From: [Actinomadura] parvosata subsp. kistnae
Lineage (GTDB): Bacteria > Actinomycetota > Actinomycetes > Streptosporangiales > Streptosporangiaceae
Assembly (NCBI RefSeq): GCF_900323885.1
Contig: NZ_OOHJ01000027.1
Location: 143,358 to 207,357, forward strand
Direction of reading: 5' to 3'
Length of the DNA: 64,000 bases
Below the pieces are notes generated by a model. It was not told the origin of the DNA and made no database searches. It worked only from the letters and a program-made list of their open reading frames with translations. A program made the translations under genes and the position numbers. This document shows positions 50,064-59,092 of this stretch, one piece after another; within the stretch, counting starts at the first letter, position 1; the number at the start of each line of letters is the position of its first letter.

Positions 50064-51689
50064 TCAGCCCATGTGCGGGTAACGGTGGTCGGTCGGCGGC
50101 ACGAACGTCTCCTTGATCGCGCGGGCGCTCACCCACCGCGTCAGGTTGAACATCGAGCCGGCCTTGTCGTTGGTGCCCGACGCGCGCCCGCCGCCGAACG
50201 GCTGCTGGCCCACGACGGCGCCCGTCGGCTTGTCGTTGACGTAGAAGTTGCCCGCCGCGAAGCGCAGCCGCTCCGCCGCCGCGGCGATCGCGTACCGGTC
50301 CTGGGCGATGATCGAGCCGGTCAGCGCGTACGGGGCGATACCCTCCATCTGGTCCACGACCGTGTCGTAGTCGCGGTCCTCGTAGACGTGCACGCCCAGG
50401 ATCGGCCCGAAGTACTCCTTGACGAAGATCTCGTCCGCCGGGTCCGCGCACTCCAGGACGGTCGGCTTGACGAAGTAGCCGACCGAGTCGTCGTAGGAGC
50501 CGGTGAGCACGTCGATGTTCGAGGCCGCGCGCGCCCGGTCGATCGCCTCCTTGTGCTTGGCGAACGCCCGCGCGTCGATCACCGCGCCCATGAACGTCGA
50601 CAGGTCCGCCGCCACGTCGCCCACCGTCAGCGACTCGGCGGTGGCGACGAAGTCGTCCCGCATGCGGGTCCACAGCGAGCGCGGCACGTACGCCCGCGAC
50701 GCCGCCGAGCACTTCTGCCCCTGGTACTCGAACGCGCCCCTGATCAGCGCCGTCGCCAGCACGGCCGGGTCGGCGGACGGGTGCGCGAGCACGAAGTCCT
50801 TGCCGCCGGTCTCGCCGACCAGGCGCGGATAGCCGTGGTAGGAGGAGATGTTCTCGCCGATCGTCCGCCACAGGTGCTGGAACGTCGCCGTCGAGCCGGT
50901 GAAGTGGATGCCCGCCAGCGCCGGATGGGCCAGCGCCACCTCCGAGACGGCCTGCCCGTTGCCCGTCACCAGGTTGATCACGCCGGGCGGCAGGCCCGCC
51001 GCCTCCAGCAGCCGCATCGTGAAGTGCGCCGCGAACTGCTGCGTCGGCGACGGCTTCCACACCACGACGTTGCCCATCAGCGCGGCCGACGTCGGCAGGT
51101 TGCCGGCGATCGCCGTGAAGTTGAACGGCGTGATCGCCAGCACGAACCCCTCAAGGGGGCGGTACTCCATCCGGTTCCACACGCCGGGCGACGAGATCGG
51201 CTGGTCGGCGTAGAGCTGCCGGGCGTAGGCCACGTTGAAGCGCAGGAAGTCGATCAGCTCGCACGCCGAGTCGATCTCCGCCTGCTGCACCGACTTCGAC
51301 TGCCCCAGGACGGTCGCCGCGTTCAGCGTCGCCCGCCAGGGGCCCGCCAGCAGGTCGGCCGCCTTCAGGAAGATCGCCGCCCGCTCGTCGAACGACAACG
51401 ACCGCCACGCCGGCGCCGCCGCCAGCGCCGCGCCGATCGCGTCCTGCACGTCCTGGGCCGTAGCGTCGTTGGTACGGCCCAGGACGGAGGCATGGTTGTG
51501 CGGCTGCACCACGTCGATGGGGGCGCCGCCGCCCAGCCGCTGCTCGCCGCCGACCGTCATCGTCAGGTCGAGCGACGCGCCGGCCAGCTCCTTGATGCGG
51601 TCCTCCAGCGTCTCCCGCTCGGCGCTGCCCGGCGCGTAGCCGAGCACCCGCTCGTTCGCGGGCACCGGGACGTTGCTGATGGCATCCAT
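50064..51689 (-). CDS. pruA: Delta-1-pyrroline-5-carboxylate dehydrogenase
   Basis: A 541-residue aldehyde dehydrogenase that oxidises glutamate semialdehyde to glutamate, the second step of proline breakdown. Key residues are seen in ITPFNFTAIAGNL, VVWKPSPTQ, HFTGST, the general base in ETGGKDF and the catalytic Cys in YQGQKCSAASR. Length fits the monofunctional enzyme. Its ATG directly follows the TAA of putA, so the two are one operon, ended by a strong hairpin. Confidence 0.95.
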   Translation of the reverse strand: MDAISNVPVPANERVLGYAPGSAERETLEDRIKELAGASLDLTMTVGGEQRLGGGAPIDVVQPHNHASVLGRTNDATAQDVQDAIGAALAAAPAWRSLSFDERAAIFLKAADLLAGPWRATLNAATVLGQSKSVQQAEIDSACELIDFLRFNVAYARQLYADQPISSPGVWNRMEYRPLEGFVLAITPFNFTAIAGNLPTSAALMGNVVVWKPSPTQQFAAHFTMRLLEAAGLPPGVINLVTGNGQAVSEVALAHPALAGIHFTGSTATFQHLWRTIGENISSYHGYPRLVGETGGKDFVLAHPSADPAVLATALIRGAFEYQGQKCSAASRAYVPRSLWTRMRDDFVATAESLTVGDVAADLSTFMGAVIDARAFAKHKEAIDRARAASNIDVLTGSYDDSVGYFVKPTVLECADPADEIFVKEYFGPILGVHVYEDRDYDTVVDQMEGIAPYALTGSIIAQDRYAIAAAAERLRFAAGNFYVNDKPTGAVVGQQPFGGGRASGTNDKAGSMFNLTRWVSARAIKETFVPPTDHRYPHMG

Positions 51690-52607
51690 TTACTTACCCC
51701 CAAGGGCACGAAGGAAGAAGGCGACGTTGGCCGGGCGCTCCGCCAGGCGGCGCATGAAGTAGCCGTACCAGTCGTCGCCGTAGGGGACGTACACGCGGAC
51801 CGTGTGACCGGCCCCGGCCAGGGCCTCCTGCCGGTCGGTCCTGATTCCGTAGAGCATCTGGAACTCGTGGTCGCCGAGCGTGCGCCCGAACCGGTCGGCG
51901 AGCAGCTCGGTGATCGCGATCATGCGGTCGTCGTGCGTCGCCACCATGGGGTACCCCTTCCCCTCCATGAGGATCCGCAGGCATCGCACGTACGCCTTGT
52001 CCACCTCCGCCTTGGCCTGGTGGGCGACCGACGCCGGCTCGCGGTAGGCGCCCTTCACCAGCCGCACGCGCGAGCCCTCCGCGGCCAGGTCGCGGCAGTC
52101 CTGCTCGCTGCGGAACAGGTACGCCTGGATCGCCACGCCCGTCGACGGATGGTCCTCGCGCAGCTTGCGCAGGATCGACAGCGTCGAGTCGACCGTGGTG
52201 TGGTCCTCCATGTCGAGCGTGACCGTCGAGCCGTTCGAGGCCGCCGCGGCGCAGATCTCGCGGGCGTGCTCCAGCGCCATCGCCTCGTCGAGCCGCTGCC
52301 CGACGGCCGACAGCTTCACCGACACCTCGCCCCGCGTCCCGAGGTCGAGCGGCTCGACCGCGCGCAGCAGCGTGACGTAGGCGGCGGCGGTCTCCTCGGC
52401 CGCCTTCGCGTCGAGCGTCTCCTCGCCGAGATGGTCCACGGTGACGGCGAGGTTCGCGTCGCGCAGCCGTTCGATCGCGGCGCGGGCCTCCTGGACGCTC
52501 TCACCCGCGACGAACCGCCGCACGACCCTCTTCGTGAGCGGAAAGCCTGACACGGAACGGCGTACGACGCCGCTCCTCGAAGCGGCGAGCAGCAGTTGAC
52601 CCAGCAT
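51690..52607 (-). CDS. putA: Proline dehydrogenase
   Basis: A 305-residue monofunctional FAD-dependent proline dehydrogenase. Conserved active-site blocks are VKLSAVGQRLD, TLDMEDHT, IQAYLFRSEQD, RLVKGAYREP and the C-terminal YGDDWYGYFMRRLAERP. It oxidises proline to pyrroline-5-carboxylate. Start ATG 52607 lies 76 bases from the divergent PucR regulator, as in other Actinobacteria, where that regulator induces the operon with proline. Confidence 0.94.
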   Translation of the reverse strand: MLGQLLLAASRSGVVRRSVSGFPLTKRVVRRFVAGESVQEARAAIERLRDANLAVTVDHLGEETLDAKAAEETAAAYVTLLRAVEPLDLGTRGEVSVKLSAVGQRLDEAMALEHAREICAAAASNGSTVTLDMEDHTTVDSTLSILRKLREDHPSTGVAIQAYLFRSEQDCRDLAAEGSRVRLVKGAYREPASVAHQAKAEVDKAYVRCLRILMEGKGYPMVATHDDRMIAITELLADRFGRTLGDHEFQMLYGIRTDRQEALAGAGHTVRVYVPYGDDWYGYFMRRLAERPANVAFFLRALGGK

Positions 52608-52683
52608 GCGTTCAGTGTAGAAACCGCAGCTCAGAGGGGGCTATCGACGGGCGTAACGCCGGGTGTGGCAGGCTGTCGTACAA

Positions 52684-53751
52684 ATGCACAACGCCGCTGA
52701 CCTACAAGAGATCGTCGACGAGATCGCCGCCCGGCTGGGGGCGTCCGCGACACTGGAGGACCGCTCGTTCCGGCTGCTCGCGTACGGCGCGCAGCACGGC
52801 GACATCGACACCGTCCGCCAGGAGTCGATCCTGCGCCGGCGCGCCACCGGCGAGGTGCGCGACTACTTCGAACGCTACGGCATCGCCAGAGCCGACGGCC
52901 CCGTCAGGATCCCCGCCGACGCCGAGCTCAAAGTCCTCGCCCGGGTCTGCTGGCCGCTGCGCCACGCCGACGTCACCTACGGCTACCTGTGGCTGCTCGA
53001 CTCCGGCGAGCTCACCGGCGAGCGGCTGCGCGCCGCCGCGCCCCTCGTCGCCCGCGCCGCCGCCGCCCTCGCCCAAGAAGCCAGAAGCCGCCAGGACCTC
53101 GGCCACGGCCTGCGCGCCCTCCTCTCCGCCGACCCCGAAGAACGCGCCGACGCCTCCATCGACGTCCCGGGGCCCGTCGCGGCCATCGCCGTCCGCGAAT
53201 CACCCGAACGCGTCGCCGCCCTCTGGACCCTCCCGCGCGGCGTCCTCGCCCGCGCCGGCTCCCCCGTCGCCCTGCTCGCCCCCGCCCACCTCGCCGCCGA
53301 AGTCGCCCAAACCGTCCAAAGCGCCTACGGCACCGCGGCCGGCATCGGCGCCACCCGCGCCGACCCCGCCGACGCCTGGCTCAGCTGGCGCGAAGCCCGC
53401 CAAGCGCTGCGCATCGCCGAACACTTCCCCCGCCACGCGCCCATCGCCCGCTGGGAAGACCTCGGCGTCCACCGCCTCCTCGCCCGCCTCAGCCAGGCCG
53501 ACCTGCGCGAACTCGCCGCCGAGATCGCTGCCCTGGACGTCGAGCTGGCTCAGACCGTGGAGGTGTACCTTGATCGCGGGGGGCACGTGCAGAAGACGGC
53601 GGCCGAGCTCGGCATCCACCGGCAGACGCTCTACTACCGGCTGGGCAAGGCCGAACGCCTCACCCACCGGGACCTGTCGGACGGGGACGATCGGCTGGCC
53701 GTCCACCTGGGCCTCAAGGCCGCCCGCCTCCGCACCCAGGACGGCCCTTAG
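52684..53751 (+). CDS. PucR-family regulator (PruR-like), probable activator of putA-pruA
   Basis: A 355-residue PucR protein. It has an N-terminal PucR-type sensor (ADLQEIVDEIAARLGAS), a GGDEF-like middle part (about 170-270) and a C-terminal helix-turn-helix (HVQKTAAELGIHRQTLYYRLGKAERLT). Divergence from putA-pruA strongly suggests it is the proline-responsive activator. ATG 52684 is used. No ribosome site is visible, so the mRNA may be leaderless. Confidence 0.9.
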   Translation: MHNAADLQEIVDEIAARLGASATLEDRSFRLLAYGAQHGDIDTVRQESILRRRATGEVRDYFERYGIARADGPVRIPADAELKVLARVCWPLRHADVTYGYLWLLDSGELTGERLRAAAPLVARAAAALAQEARSRQDLGHGLRALLSADPEERADASIDVPGPVAAIAVRESPERVAALWTLPRGVLARAGSPVALLAPAHLAAEVAQTVQSAYGTAAGIGATRADPADAWLSWREARQALRIAEHFPRHAPIARWEDLGVHRLLARLSQADLRELAAEIAALDVELAQTVEVYLDRGGHVQKTAAELGIHRQTLYYRLGKAERLTHRDLSDGDDRLAVHLGLKAARLRTQDGP

Positions 53752-53841
53752 CGGGTTTGGGGCTTTGTGCCGGGTTCTCGTGCGCCCCGGCCCGCCCACT
53801 CCTGCGCGCGCGCTCCGCCCGCCTGTCGGTTCGTGCGTGCC

Positions 53842-54337
53842 CTTGTGCCGGGGTGTCGTGCTGGCCGCCGTGCGTGTTGCGCCGGTCACCGCCGTGCTGC
53901 GCCTCGCCGTACCGGCGCCGGGGAGGGCTGGGGTGTGTCGCGACTTCCTGCGTGCCGCTTCCGCCCGGCCCGCCGGCTCCTGTGCGCCCGGCTCGCCCCG
54001 CGCTCGTGAGCGGCTTCGTGCCGGGGTCGTCGTGTTGGGCGCTGTGCGCGTTGCGCCGGTCACCGCCGTGCTGCGGCTCGCCGTACCGGCGCCGGGGGCG
54101 GGCTGGGGTGCGTCGCGAGCTCCTGCGTGCCCGCTCCCGGCCCTGCGCTCCCCGCCCGGCTCGCCCCGCTTCCGCCCGGCCGCCCCGCGCTCCTGAGCAC
54201 ATGCCCCGCCCCACCGGTACTGCGCGCCCGGCTCGCCCCGCGCTCCTGAGCGGCCTCGTGCCGGGGTCGTCGTGTTGGGCGCCGTGCGCGTTGCGCCGGT
54301 TGCCGCCGTGCCGCGGCTCGCCGTACCGGTGCCGGGG
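53842..54337. repeat. Three copies of an intergenic repeat in an 800-base gap
   Basis: The gap 53752-54553 has no convincing gene. Core copies of about 82 bases begin at 53842, 54014 and 54254, each containing TGTTGCGCCGGTCACCGCCG-like sequence and ending CTCGCCGTACCGG(C/T)GCCGGGG. Copies 2 and 3 also share about 25 upstream bases (GCCCGGCTCGCCCCGCGCTC). The arms GCGCCGGT and ACCGGCGC inside the core (54055 region) can form a hairpin. A weaker copy is at 44916-44978. Confidence 0.7.
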
Positions 54338-54553
54338 GAGGGGCGGCGCGTGTTGCTGGCCGGGCGCCTCAACGCCAGTCGCCTCGGCGTCTGGCAGGAA
54401 GGCGGCCGGGGGAGGCGGTGGGTGGGAAGCGGGCGGTCGAGTGCGGTGGCCCGACGGGAGGGAGGCGCGCCGCAACGCCGCGTGGCGGGGCGAGGCGGCC
54501 CTCGGGGGAGCCTCGCACCGGCGGGACGGTCCGTCCAGGGCAGGAGGGCGGGC

Positions 54554-55420
54554 CTAGGTGGTCAGGACCTGGCGGAGGGTGGTGGCGAAGGCCTCTGGTT
54601 GGCCGGGCATGCCGAACTCGTTGCCCAGGAAACCGCCGTGGTTGCTGGGGAAGGTCACCGGCTTCATGCCGAGGCGGTCGGCCACGCCCACGCCTCCGCG
54701 GTGGGCCATCTCGCCCTCCGACTCCGCCCCGATGCCGATCACGATCCGTGTGGAGGCGGCGCGGAGGGCGTCGAAGTCGGGCTCGTAGTGGGTGCAGGTG
54801 ATGAGGTTCTGGCCGAGGAGGGCGTCGTCGCGGGAGCCGTCGTCGGCGGTCGGGAGGCCCATGGTGGCGGGGTCCGGGGCCGGGAGCTCGGACGGATCCG
54901 CCGGGAACTCGCCCTTGTGGCCGGTGGTGGCGATGAACTTGGCCATGGCGGGGCCGAAGCCCTCGCGTTCGTACGTCCGGCGCATGTCGGCGATCACGGC
55001 CAGCGCGCGGTCGCGGTCGGGCAGGACCTTGGCCACCGGCGGCTCGTGCGCCACCAGCGTGCGGACCTGCTCGGGATGGCGGGCGACCAGGGCCAGGGCG
55101 TTGACCGCGCCGCCGCTGCTGGCGAAGATGTCGACGGGCCCGCCGCCGACCGCGTCGATCAGCCGGTGGAGGTCGTCGGCGTGCAGGTCGGGGGTGGACT
55201 CGGCGAGGCCGTCGGTGCGCTTGCTCCGCCCGACCCCGCGCGGGTCGTACGTCACCACCGTGCGGTCCTCGAAGTGGCCGGCCAGGGTGGTGAAGCCGGT
55301 GGCGTCCATCGGGGAGCCGATCATCAGCAGGATCGGCTCGGTGGTGCCCTCCGCCTCGCGCACGTCGTAGGCGATGGTGGCTCCGGGCACCTCAAGGGTG
55401 TGGGTCTTGGGCTCGGTCAT
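54554..55420 (-). CDS. Alpha/beta-fold hydrolase
   Basis: A 288-residue alpha/beta hydrolase. The oxyanion region is ILLMIGSPMDATGF, VVTYDPRGVGRSKR follows, the nucleophile elbow is FASSGGAVNAL (A-S-S-G-G, a variant of GxSxG) and the C-terminal His lies in SNHGGFLG. This resembles bacterial haloperoxidase- or esterase-like hydrolases. ATG 55420 has AGGAG seven bases upstream. Substrate unknown. Confidence 0.88.
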   Translation of the reverse strand: MTEPKTHTLEVPGATIAYDVREAEGTTEPILLMIGSPMDATGFTTLAGHFEDRTVVTYDPRGVGRSKRTDGLAESTPDLHADDLHRLIDAVGGGPVDIFASSGGAVNALALVARHPEQVRTLVAHEPPVAKVLPDRDRALAVIADMRRTYEREGFGPAMAKFIATTGHKGEFPADPSELPAPDPATMGLPTADDGSRDDALLGQNLITCTHYEPDFDALRAASTRIVIGIGAESEGEMAHRGGVGVADRLGMKPVTFPSNHGGFLGNEFGMPGQPEAFATTLRQVLTT

Positions 55421-55636
55421 GTGGCAGCTCCTTCTCGACGGTCGCCAATGTAGACGGCGGGGGTGACAAAAGCTCATCGCCGCCCGAGAGGTCTCCTCAG
55501 AGGTCGCCGCAAAGCTCCGGAGGCGCCGCCCGCGAAGCCGCCGCGAAGCCGCTGCAAAGCCCCAGAGGAGCCCCAGAGGAGCCCCGCGAAGCCGCCGCCG
55601 AGCCGCCCGAAACCGCCCGGCACGCCGCGACCAGCG

Positions 55637-56359
55637 TCAGCGGGGCTTGTAGATCTTGACCCAGTCCACGTACATGGACACCGTGTCGGGGGTCGTGGAG
55701 TCGCGGCACTTCGGCTCGCACACCACGTCGTTCTGCAGCGCCAGCCCCATCCGCCGGCCGGCGGGCACGTGCGGCCCCCGGTAGTCCCAGATCTTCCGGC
55801 CGTCCAGCCAGAACGTCAGCCGCCCGGGCAGCCAGTCCACGGCCACGGTGTGCCAGCGGGTGAAGTCCGCGTGCAGGACCTTCCTGGCGCGGCCGCGTTC
55901 GCTGTGGACGAAGATGCCGCCGCCCTGCCGTTGCGGGTCGACGATCTCGGCGATGTTGACCTCGGAGTAGCCGGAGTCCTCGGTGGCGGGCCAGAGCAGC
56001 GCCACGGGCGTGTAGCCGGCGCCGGCCTCGGCCTTGAACCTGACCTCCCACCGGCCGTACTCCTGGGCGAGCCGGCTGGCCACGCCGCCGGACAGGTCCT
56101 TGCCGCCGTACAGGCCGCCCTTGAGCCGCAGGACGCCGTTCGCGACGGAGGCGGCCTTCCCGGTGCGCGGGTTCCGCTCGGCCTGCGGCGAGTGGTAGAT
56201 CATCCAGCGGCTGGTGTCGATGGAGGAGCCGTCGAAGTTCTCCACGAGGGCGGGGCGGCCCCATGGGGACGTCTGCGCGTGCGCGGTCTGGGGGAGGACG
56301 GCGACGCCGGCGAGCGCCACCGCCGCCAAGATCGGACTGCGTTGAGGCATGCGGTCCAT
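55637..56359 (-). CDS. Secreted GH16-like glycoside hydrolase
   Basis: A 240-residue secreted beta-jelly-roll protein; the signal peptide ends at TAHA-QT. The catalytic strand reads SEVNIAEIVDP, so the usual E-x-D-x-x-E becomes E-V-N-I-A-E, with Asn replacing the middle Asp while both glutamates stay. ASRLAQEYGRWEVRFK, FTRWHTVAVDWLPGRLTFWLDG and MYVDWVKIYKPR are typical of GH16. The start could also be ATG 56350. The 216-base gap 55421-55636 contains only short GC-rich repeats such as AGAGGAGCCCC twice. Confidence 0.85.
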   Translation of the reverse strand: MDRMPQRSPILAAVALAGVAVLPQTAHAQTSPWGRPALVENFDGSSIDTSRWMIYHSPQAERNPRTGKAASVANGVLRLKGGLYGGKDLSGGVASRLAQEYGRWEVRFKAEAGAGYTPVALLWPATEDSGYSEVNIAEIVDPQRQGGGIFVHSERGRARKVLHADFTRWHTVAVDWLPGRLTFWLDGRKIWDYRGPHVPAGRRMGLALQNDVVCEPKCRDSTTPDTVSMYVDWVKIYKPR

Positions 56360-56404
56360 CGAAGCAAAGATCTCGCTCGGATAACAACCCTTCTGTCCCA
56401 TCCG

Positions 56405-57793
56405 TCACTCGGGTGGGGCGCCGAGCAGGGAGCGGGTGAGGGCTTCGTGGCCGTGCAGCATCTCCTCCAGCGCGGCCGTCAGGTGCTCCATGGAGGGCCG
56501 GTCGGGGGCGGGGTCCTCGCGCAGGGACTCCAGCACGGCCCGGCGCAGCAGCTCCTTGAAGAACGAGGCGGTCATGCCCTCGGTCCTGGTCACCAGCCGC
56601 TCCAGGTCCGCCTCCGGCAGGTGGCCGCCGCCGTACAGGCGCAGCAGGGCGGCGCGGCGGGCCGCGTCCGGCCGGGGCACCTCGACGGCCAGGTCCACCC
56701 GGCCAGGGCGGGTGGCGAGGGCCTCCTCCAGCAGGTCGGCGCGGTTCGTGGTGAGCACGAACGTGACGTCGGCGTCGGCGCCGATGCCGTCCATCGCGTC
56801 GAACAGGGTGAACAGCAGCGGGCTGCCCTCCTCGGAGTAGCGGCGCGCGTGCGCGACCAGGTCGACGTCCTCGACGACGACGATGGCCGGCTGCAGCCGC
56901 CTGGCCATGGCGGCGGCGTCGGAGATGGCGCGCAGGGCCGTACCCGTCATGATGACCACCGTCACGCCCGGCATGCGGCTCATCAGGTAGCGCACCGTGT
57001 GGGTCTTGCCCGTGCCGGGCGGGCCGTGCAGCAGCAGGCCGCGCTTGAGGTGCTGGCCGCGGGCCAGCAGCGCCTCCGCGTGCCGGCCGATGCCGGCCAC
57101 GTGCCGCTCCACCGTCTCCAGCACGCCCTCGGGCAGGATCACCTCGTCCGGGCCGAGCACGGGGCGCGGCAGGAACGTGACCAGGCTGTTGCCCCGGTGC
57201 TCCGAGACGCCGAACGTGAGGATCTGGCCGCGCATCACGTCGTCGCGGCGCATCAGCCGCTCGATCTCCTCCCGCGCGGCGGTGGCGCTCGCCCGGGACG
57301 CGGCGATCACCTCGACCCTGCACCCCTCCCTGCCGAACATCTCGGCGGGCCCGCGCAGCCCGATCACGATGGGCGAGCCGTCCGGCGCGACGGTCTCGAC
57401 CAGCCCGAACGTCACGACGTCGATCGTCTGGTCCGGGCCGGTCGCGGTGGTGGCGTAGTCGACGGCGCCGATCTCGAAGTGCTCGAAGCCGCGCCTGGAC
57501 ATGCCGAGGATGTCGATCGTGTCACTGTGGCCGCGGCCCTGCCCGGACACGCCGAACCAGGAGGCGGCGCCCCTCGTCGCGAGGTAGGCGTCCACGCCCC
57601 GCTGGAGGCTGGCGTGCTCCCAGTTCTGGAAGGACTGGGTGACGCACACCAGGTCCTTGATCGCGCAGGACAGGTGCCCGGTCACCCTGGAGGCCAGCTC
57701 CGAGACGGGGCGGGACTCGTCGATGACGTGGTGGGCGTCCTGGAAGAGCTGCTGGAGGGCGCGGGCCAGAGCGTTCGCGTCGTGGAGGTCCAT
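56405..57793 (-). CDS. AAA+ ATPase of unknown role
   Basis: A 462-residue protein with one AAA+ module in its C-terminal half: Walker A GPPGTGKT at 257-264, Walker B IVVVEDVD near 304-311, sensor-1 LTTNRAD and arginine region TRPGRVDLAVEVPRPD. The first 210 residues form a domain I do not recognise (HVIDESRPVSELASRVTGHLS and VDYATTATGPDQTIDVVTFGLV). Such FtsH/BCS1-like single AAA proteins remodel other proteins. Gene start ATG 57793 is a guess; 57811 is also possible. It is next to a GT4 gene but shows no obvious link. Confidence 0.8.
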   Translation of the reverse strand: MDLHDANALARALQQLFQDAHHVIDESRPVSELASRVTGHLSCAIKDLVCVTQSFQNWEHASLQRGVDAYLATRGAASWFGVSGQGRGHSDTIDILGMSRRGFEHFEIGAVDYATTATGPDQTIDVVTFGLVETVAPDGSPIVIGLRGPAEMFGREGCRVEVIAASRASATAAREEIERLMRRDDVMRGQILTFGVSEHRGNSLVTFLPRPVLGPDEVILPEGVLETVERHVAGIGRHAEALLARGQHLKRGLLLHGPPGTGKTHTVRYLMSRMPGVTVVIMTGTALRAISDAAAMARRLQPAIVVVEDVDLVAHARRYSEEGSPLLFTLFDAMDGIGADADVTFVLTTNRADLLEEALATRPGRVDLAVEVPRPDAARRAALLRLYGGGHLPEADLERLVTRTEGMTASFFKELLRRAVLESLREDPAPDRPSMEHLTAALEEMLHGHEALTRSLLGAPPE

Positions 57794-57880
57794 GCGCGCA
57801 CGATCGCACATGAGGGCGGGCCTGGAAATGGCGCCGGCAGGTGGCCGCTGCCACCTGCCGGGTGTCCGTACGAGAAGGGG

Positions 57881-58984
57881 TCAGGCGCAGGCCGCCTCGT
57901 AGACGCGGACCAGCTCCTGGCTCACCCGCTCCCACGAGTACCGCGAGCGGGCCCGGTCGGCGCCCGCGTAGCCCAGCGCGGTGCGCAGGGTGGGGTCGTA
58001 GAGCAGCTCGCGGGCCAGCCGCGCGGTGCGGGCGGGCCGGTCCGGCGGCACCAGCAGGCCGGTGACGCCGTCGATGACGGAGTCGAGGTGCGCGCCCACG
58101 GCCGAGGCGATCACGGGGACGCCGCAGGCCATCGCCTCCAGCGCCACGATGCCGGTCACGGCCTCGCGCGGCACCGACACGACGGCGTCCGCGCTGCGCA
58201 TGAGCTTCGGCACGGCGGACCGCTTGACCTGGCCGAGCAGCGTCACCCGGTCGGCCACGCCGAGCTGCTCCGCCAGCGCGCGCAGGCGGCGCGCGTCCCT
58301 GTCCTGGTCGAGGTCCTCCGGCTCGGGCCCGCCGGCGATGACGAGCTCGACGTCCCCGAGGCCCTGCAGCGCCCGCACGATGGTGTGCGCGCCGCGCTCG
58401 ATGGACAGCGGCCCCACGTGCAGGAGGCGCTTGCGGCTGCCGCGCGTGGCGACCGCGCCCCGGCGCTGGAAGCGCTCGGTGTCGACGCCGTACGGGACGA
58501 CCGCGATGTTGCCGCGCGGGACGCCCAGCCTGATCAGCGCCGACTCCTCGTCGCCCGAGCCCGCGATGACCGCGTTGGCCCGGCGGCCGAGCGCGCGCTC
58601 CAGCTCGATGCGCTTGTTGTCGACCGTGTGGAACGTCTGGGTGACGGGCACGCCCAGACCCTTGGCTCCCGCCACCGCCACGAGGCCGCCGGTCCACGAG
58701 TGCGCGTGGATCACGTCGGGGCGATCCTGGCTCCACCGCTTCATCAACTGGTTGCCGACCTCGTTGAGGTAGGGCACCACGTCGTCACTGGTGAGCTCTC
58801 TGGCCGGGCCCACGTCGATGTGCTCCAGAGTGACACCCGGGGCCACCCGCGTCTTGGGCTTGCCATCGGAGTTGTCACGACGGGAGTAGATGGTGACGTG
58901 ATGCTCGCGGCCCAGCTCGCGTGCGACGGACAGGATGCGGTGGCGCTGGTTGCCGTTTGCGGAAGCGACGATCGCGATATTCAT
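57881..58984 (-). CDS. Family 4 glycosyltransferase
   Basis: A 367-residue GT-B fold enzyme. The N-terminus MNIAIVASANGNQRHRILSV starts the acceptor domain; the donor domain has LLHVGPLSIERGAHTIVRAL, VELVIAGGPEPED and the EX7E motif region REAVTGIVALEAMACGVPVIAS. It transfers a nucleotide-activated sugar, perhaps to a lipid or small molecule. ATG 58984 has GAGGTG upstream, and this ribosome site lies inside a strong hairpin. Confidence 0.9.
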   Translation of the reverse strand: MNIAIVASANGNQRHRILSVARELGREHHVTIYSRRDNSDGKPKTRVAPGVTLEHIDVGPARELTSDDVVPYLNEVGNQLMKRWSQDRPDVIHAHSWTGGLVAVAGAKGLGVPVTQTFHTVDNKRIELERALGRRANAVIAGSGDEESALIRLGVPRGNIAVVPYGVDTERFQRRGAVATRGSRKRLLHVGPLSIERGAHTIVRALQGLGDVELVIAGGPEPEDLDQDRDARRLRALAEQLGVADRVTLLGQVKRSAVPKLMRSADAVVSVPREAVTGIVALEAMACGVPVIASAVGAHLDSVIDGVTGLLVPPDRPARTARLARELLYDPTLRTALGYAGADRARSRYSWERVSQELVRVYEAACA

Positions 58985-59022
58985 GGCACACCTCAAGCGT
59001 GGAAAGCCTTCAAAGGTGTGCC
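58985..59022 (-). promoter_or_regulatory. Hairpin sequestering the ribosome site of the GT4 gene
   Basis: In the transcript, GGCACACCU (59022-59014) can pair over nine bases with AGGUGUGCC (58993-58985), which contains part of the ribosome site GAGGUG and touches the AUG at 58984. The 20-base loop is GUUUC-like and AU-richer than the surroundings. This is a good shape for a translational switch, though no ligand family is recognised. Confidence 0.55.
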
Positions 59023-59092
59023 TGCGTCTTAGGCACGTCGTTCTACGACTTCGACCATACCCAGTTTTCCGTCGATCGCAAACCCCCGCAGA

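Noticed and set aside
48999..52550. Plus-strand frame of 1183 codons across the GlxA, pruA and putA genes
   Set aside because: It is the antisense shadow of well-supported minus-strand genes and has an Arg/His/Val-rich composition without any domain.
53714..54475. Minus-strand frame with repeated RRRYGEPQHGGDRRNAH-like peptides
   Set aside because: It is simply the translation of the intergenic repeat; other frames are equally open, and the distant copy at 44916 does not keep the reading frame.
55463..59032. Plus-strand frame of 1189 codons opposite GH16, AAA+ and GT4 genes
   Set aside because: Same reason: antisense of conserved genes, stop-free only because of high GC content.
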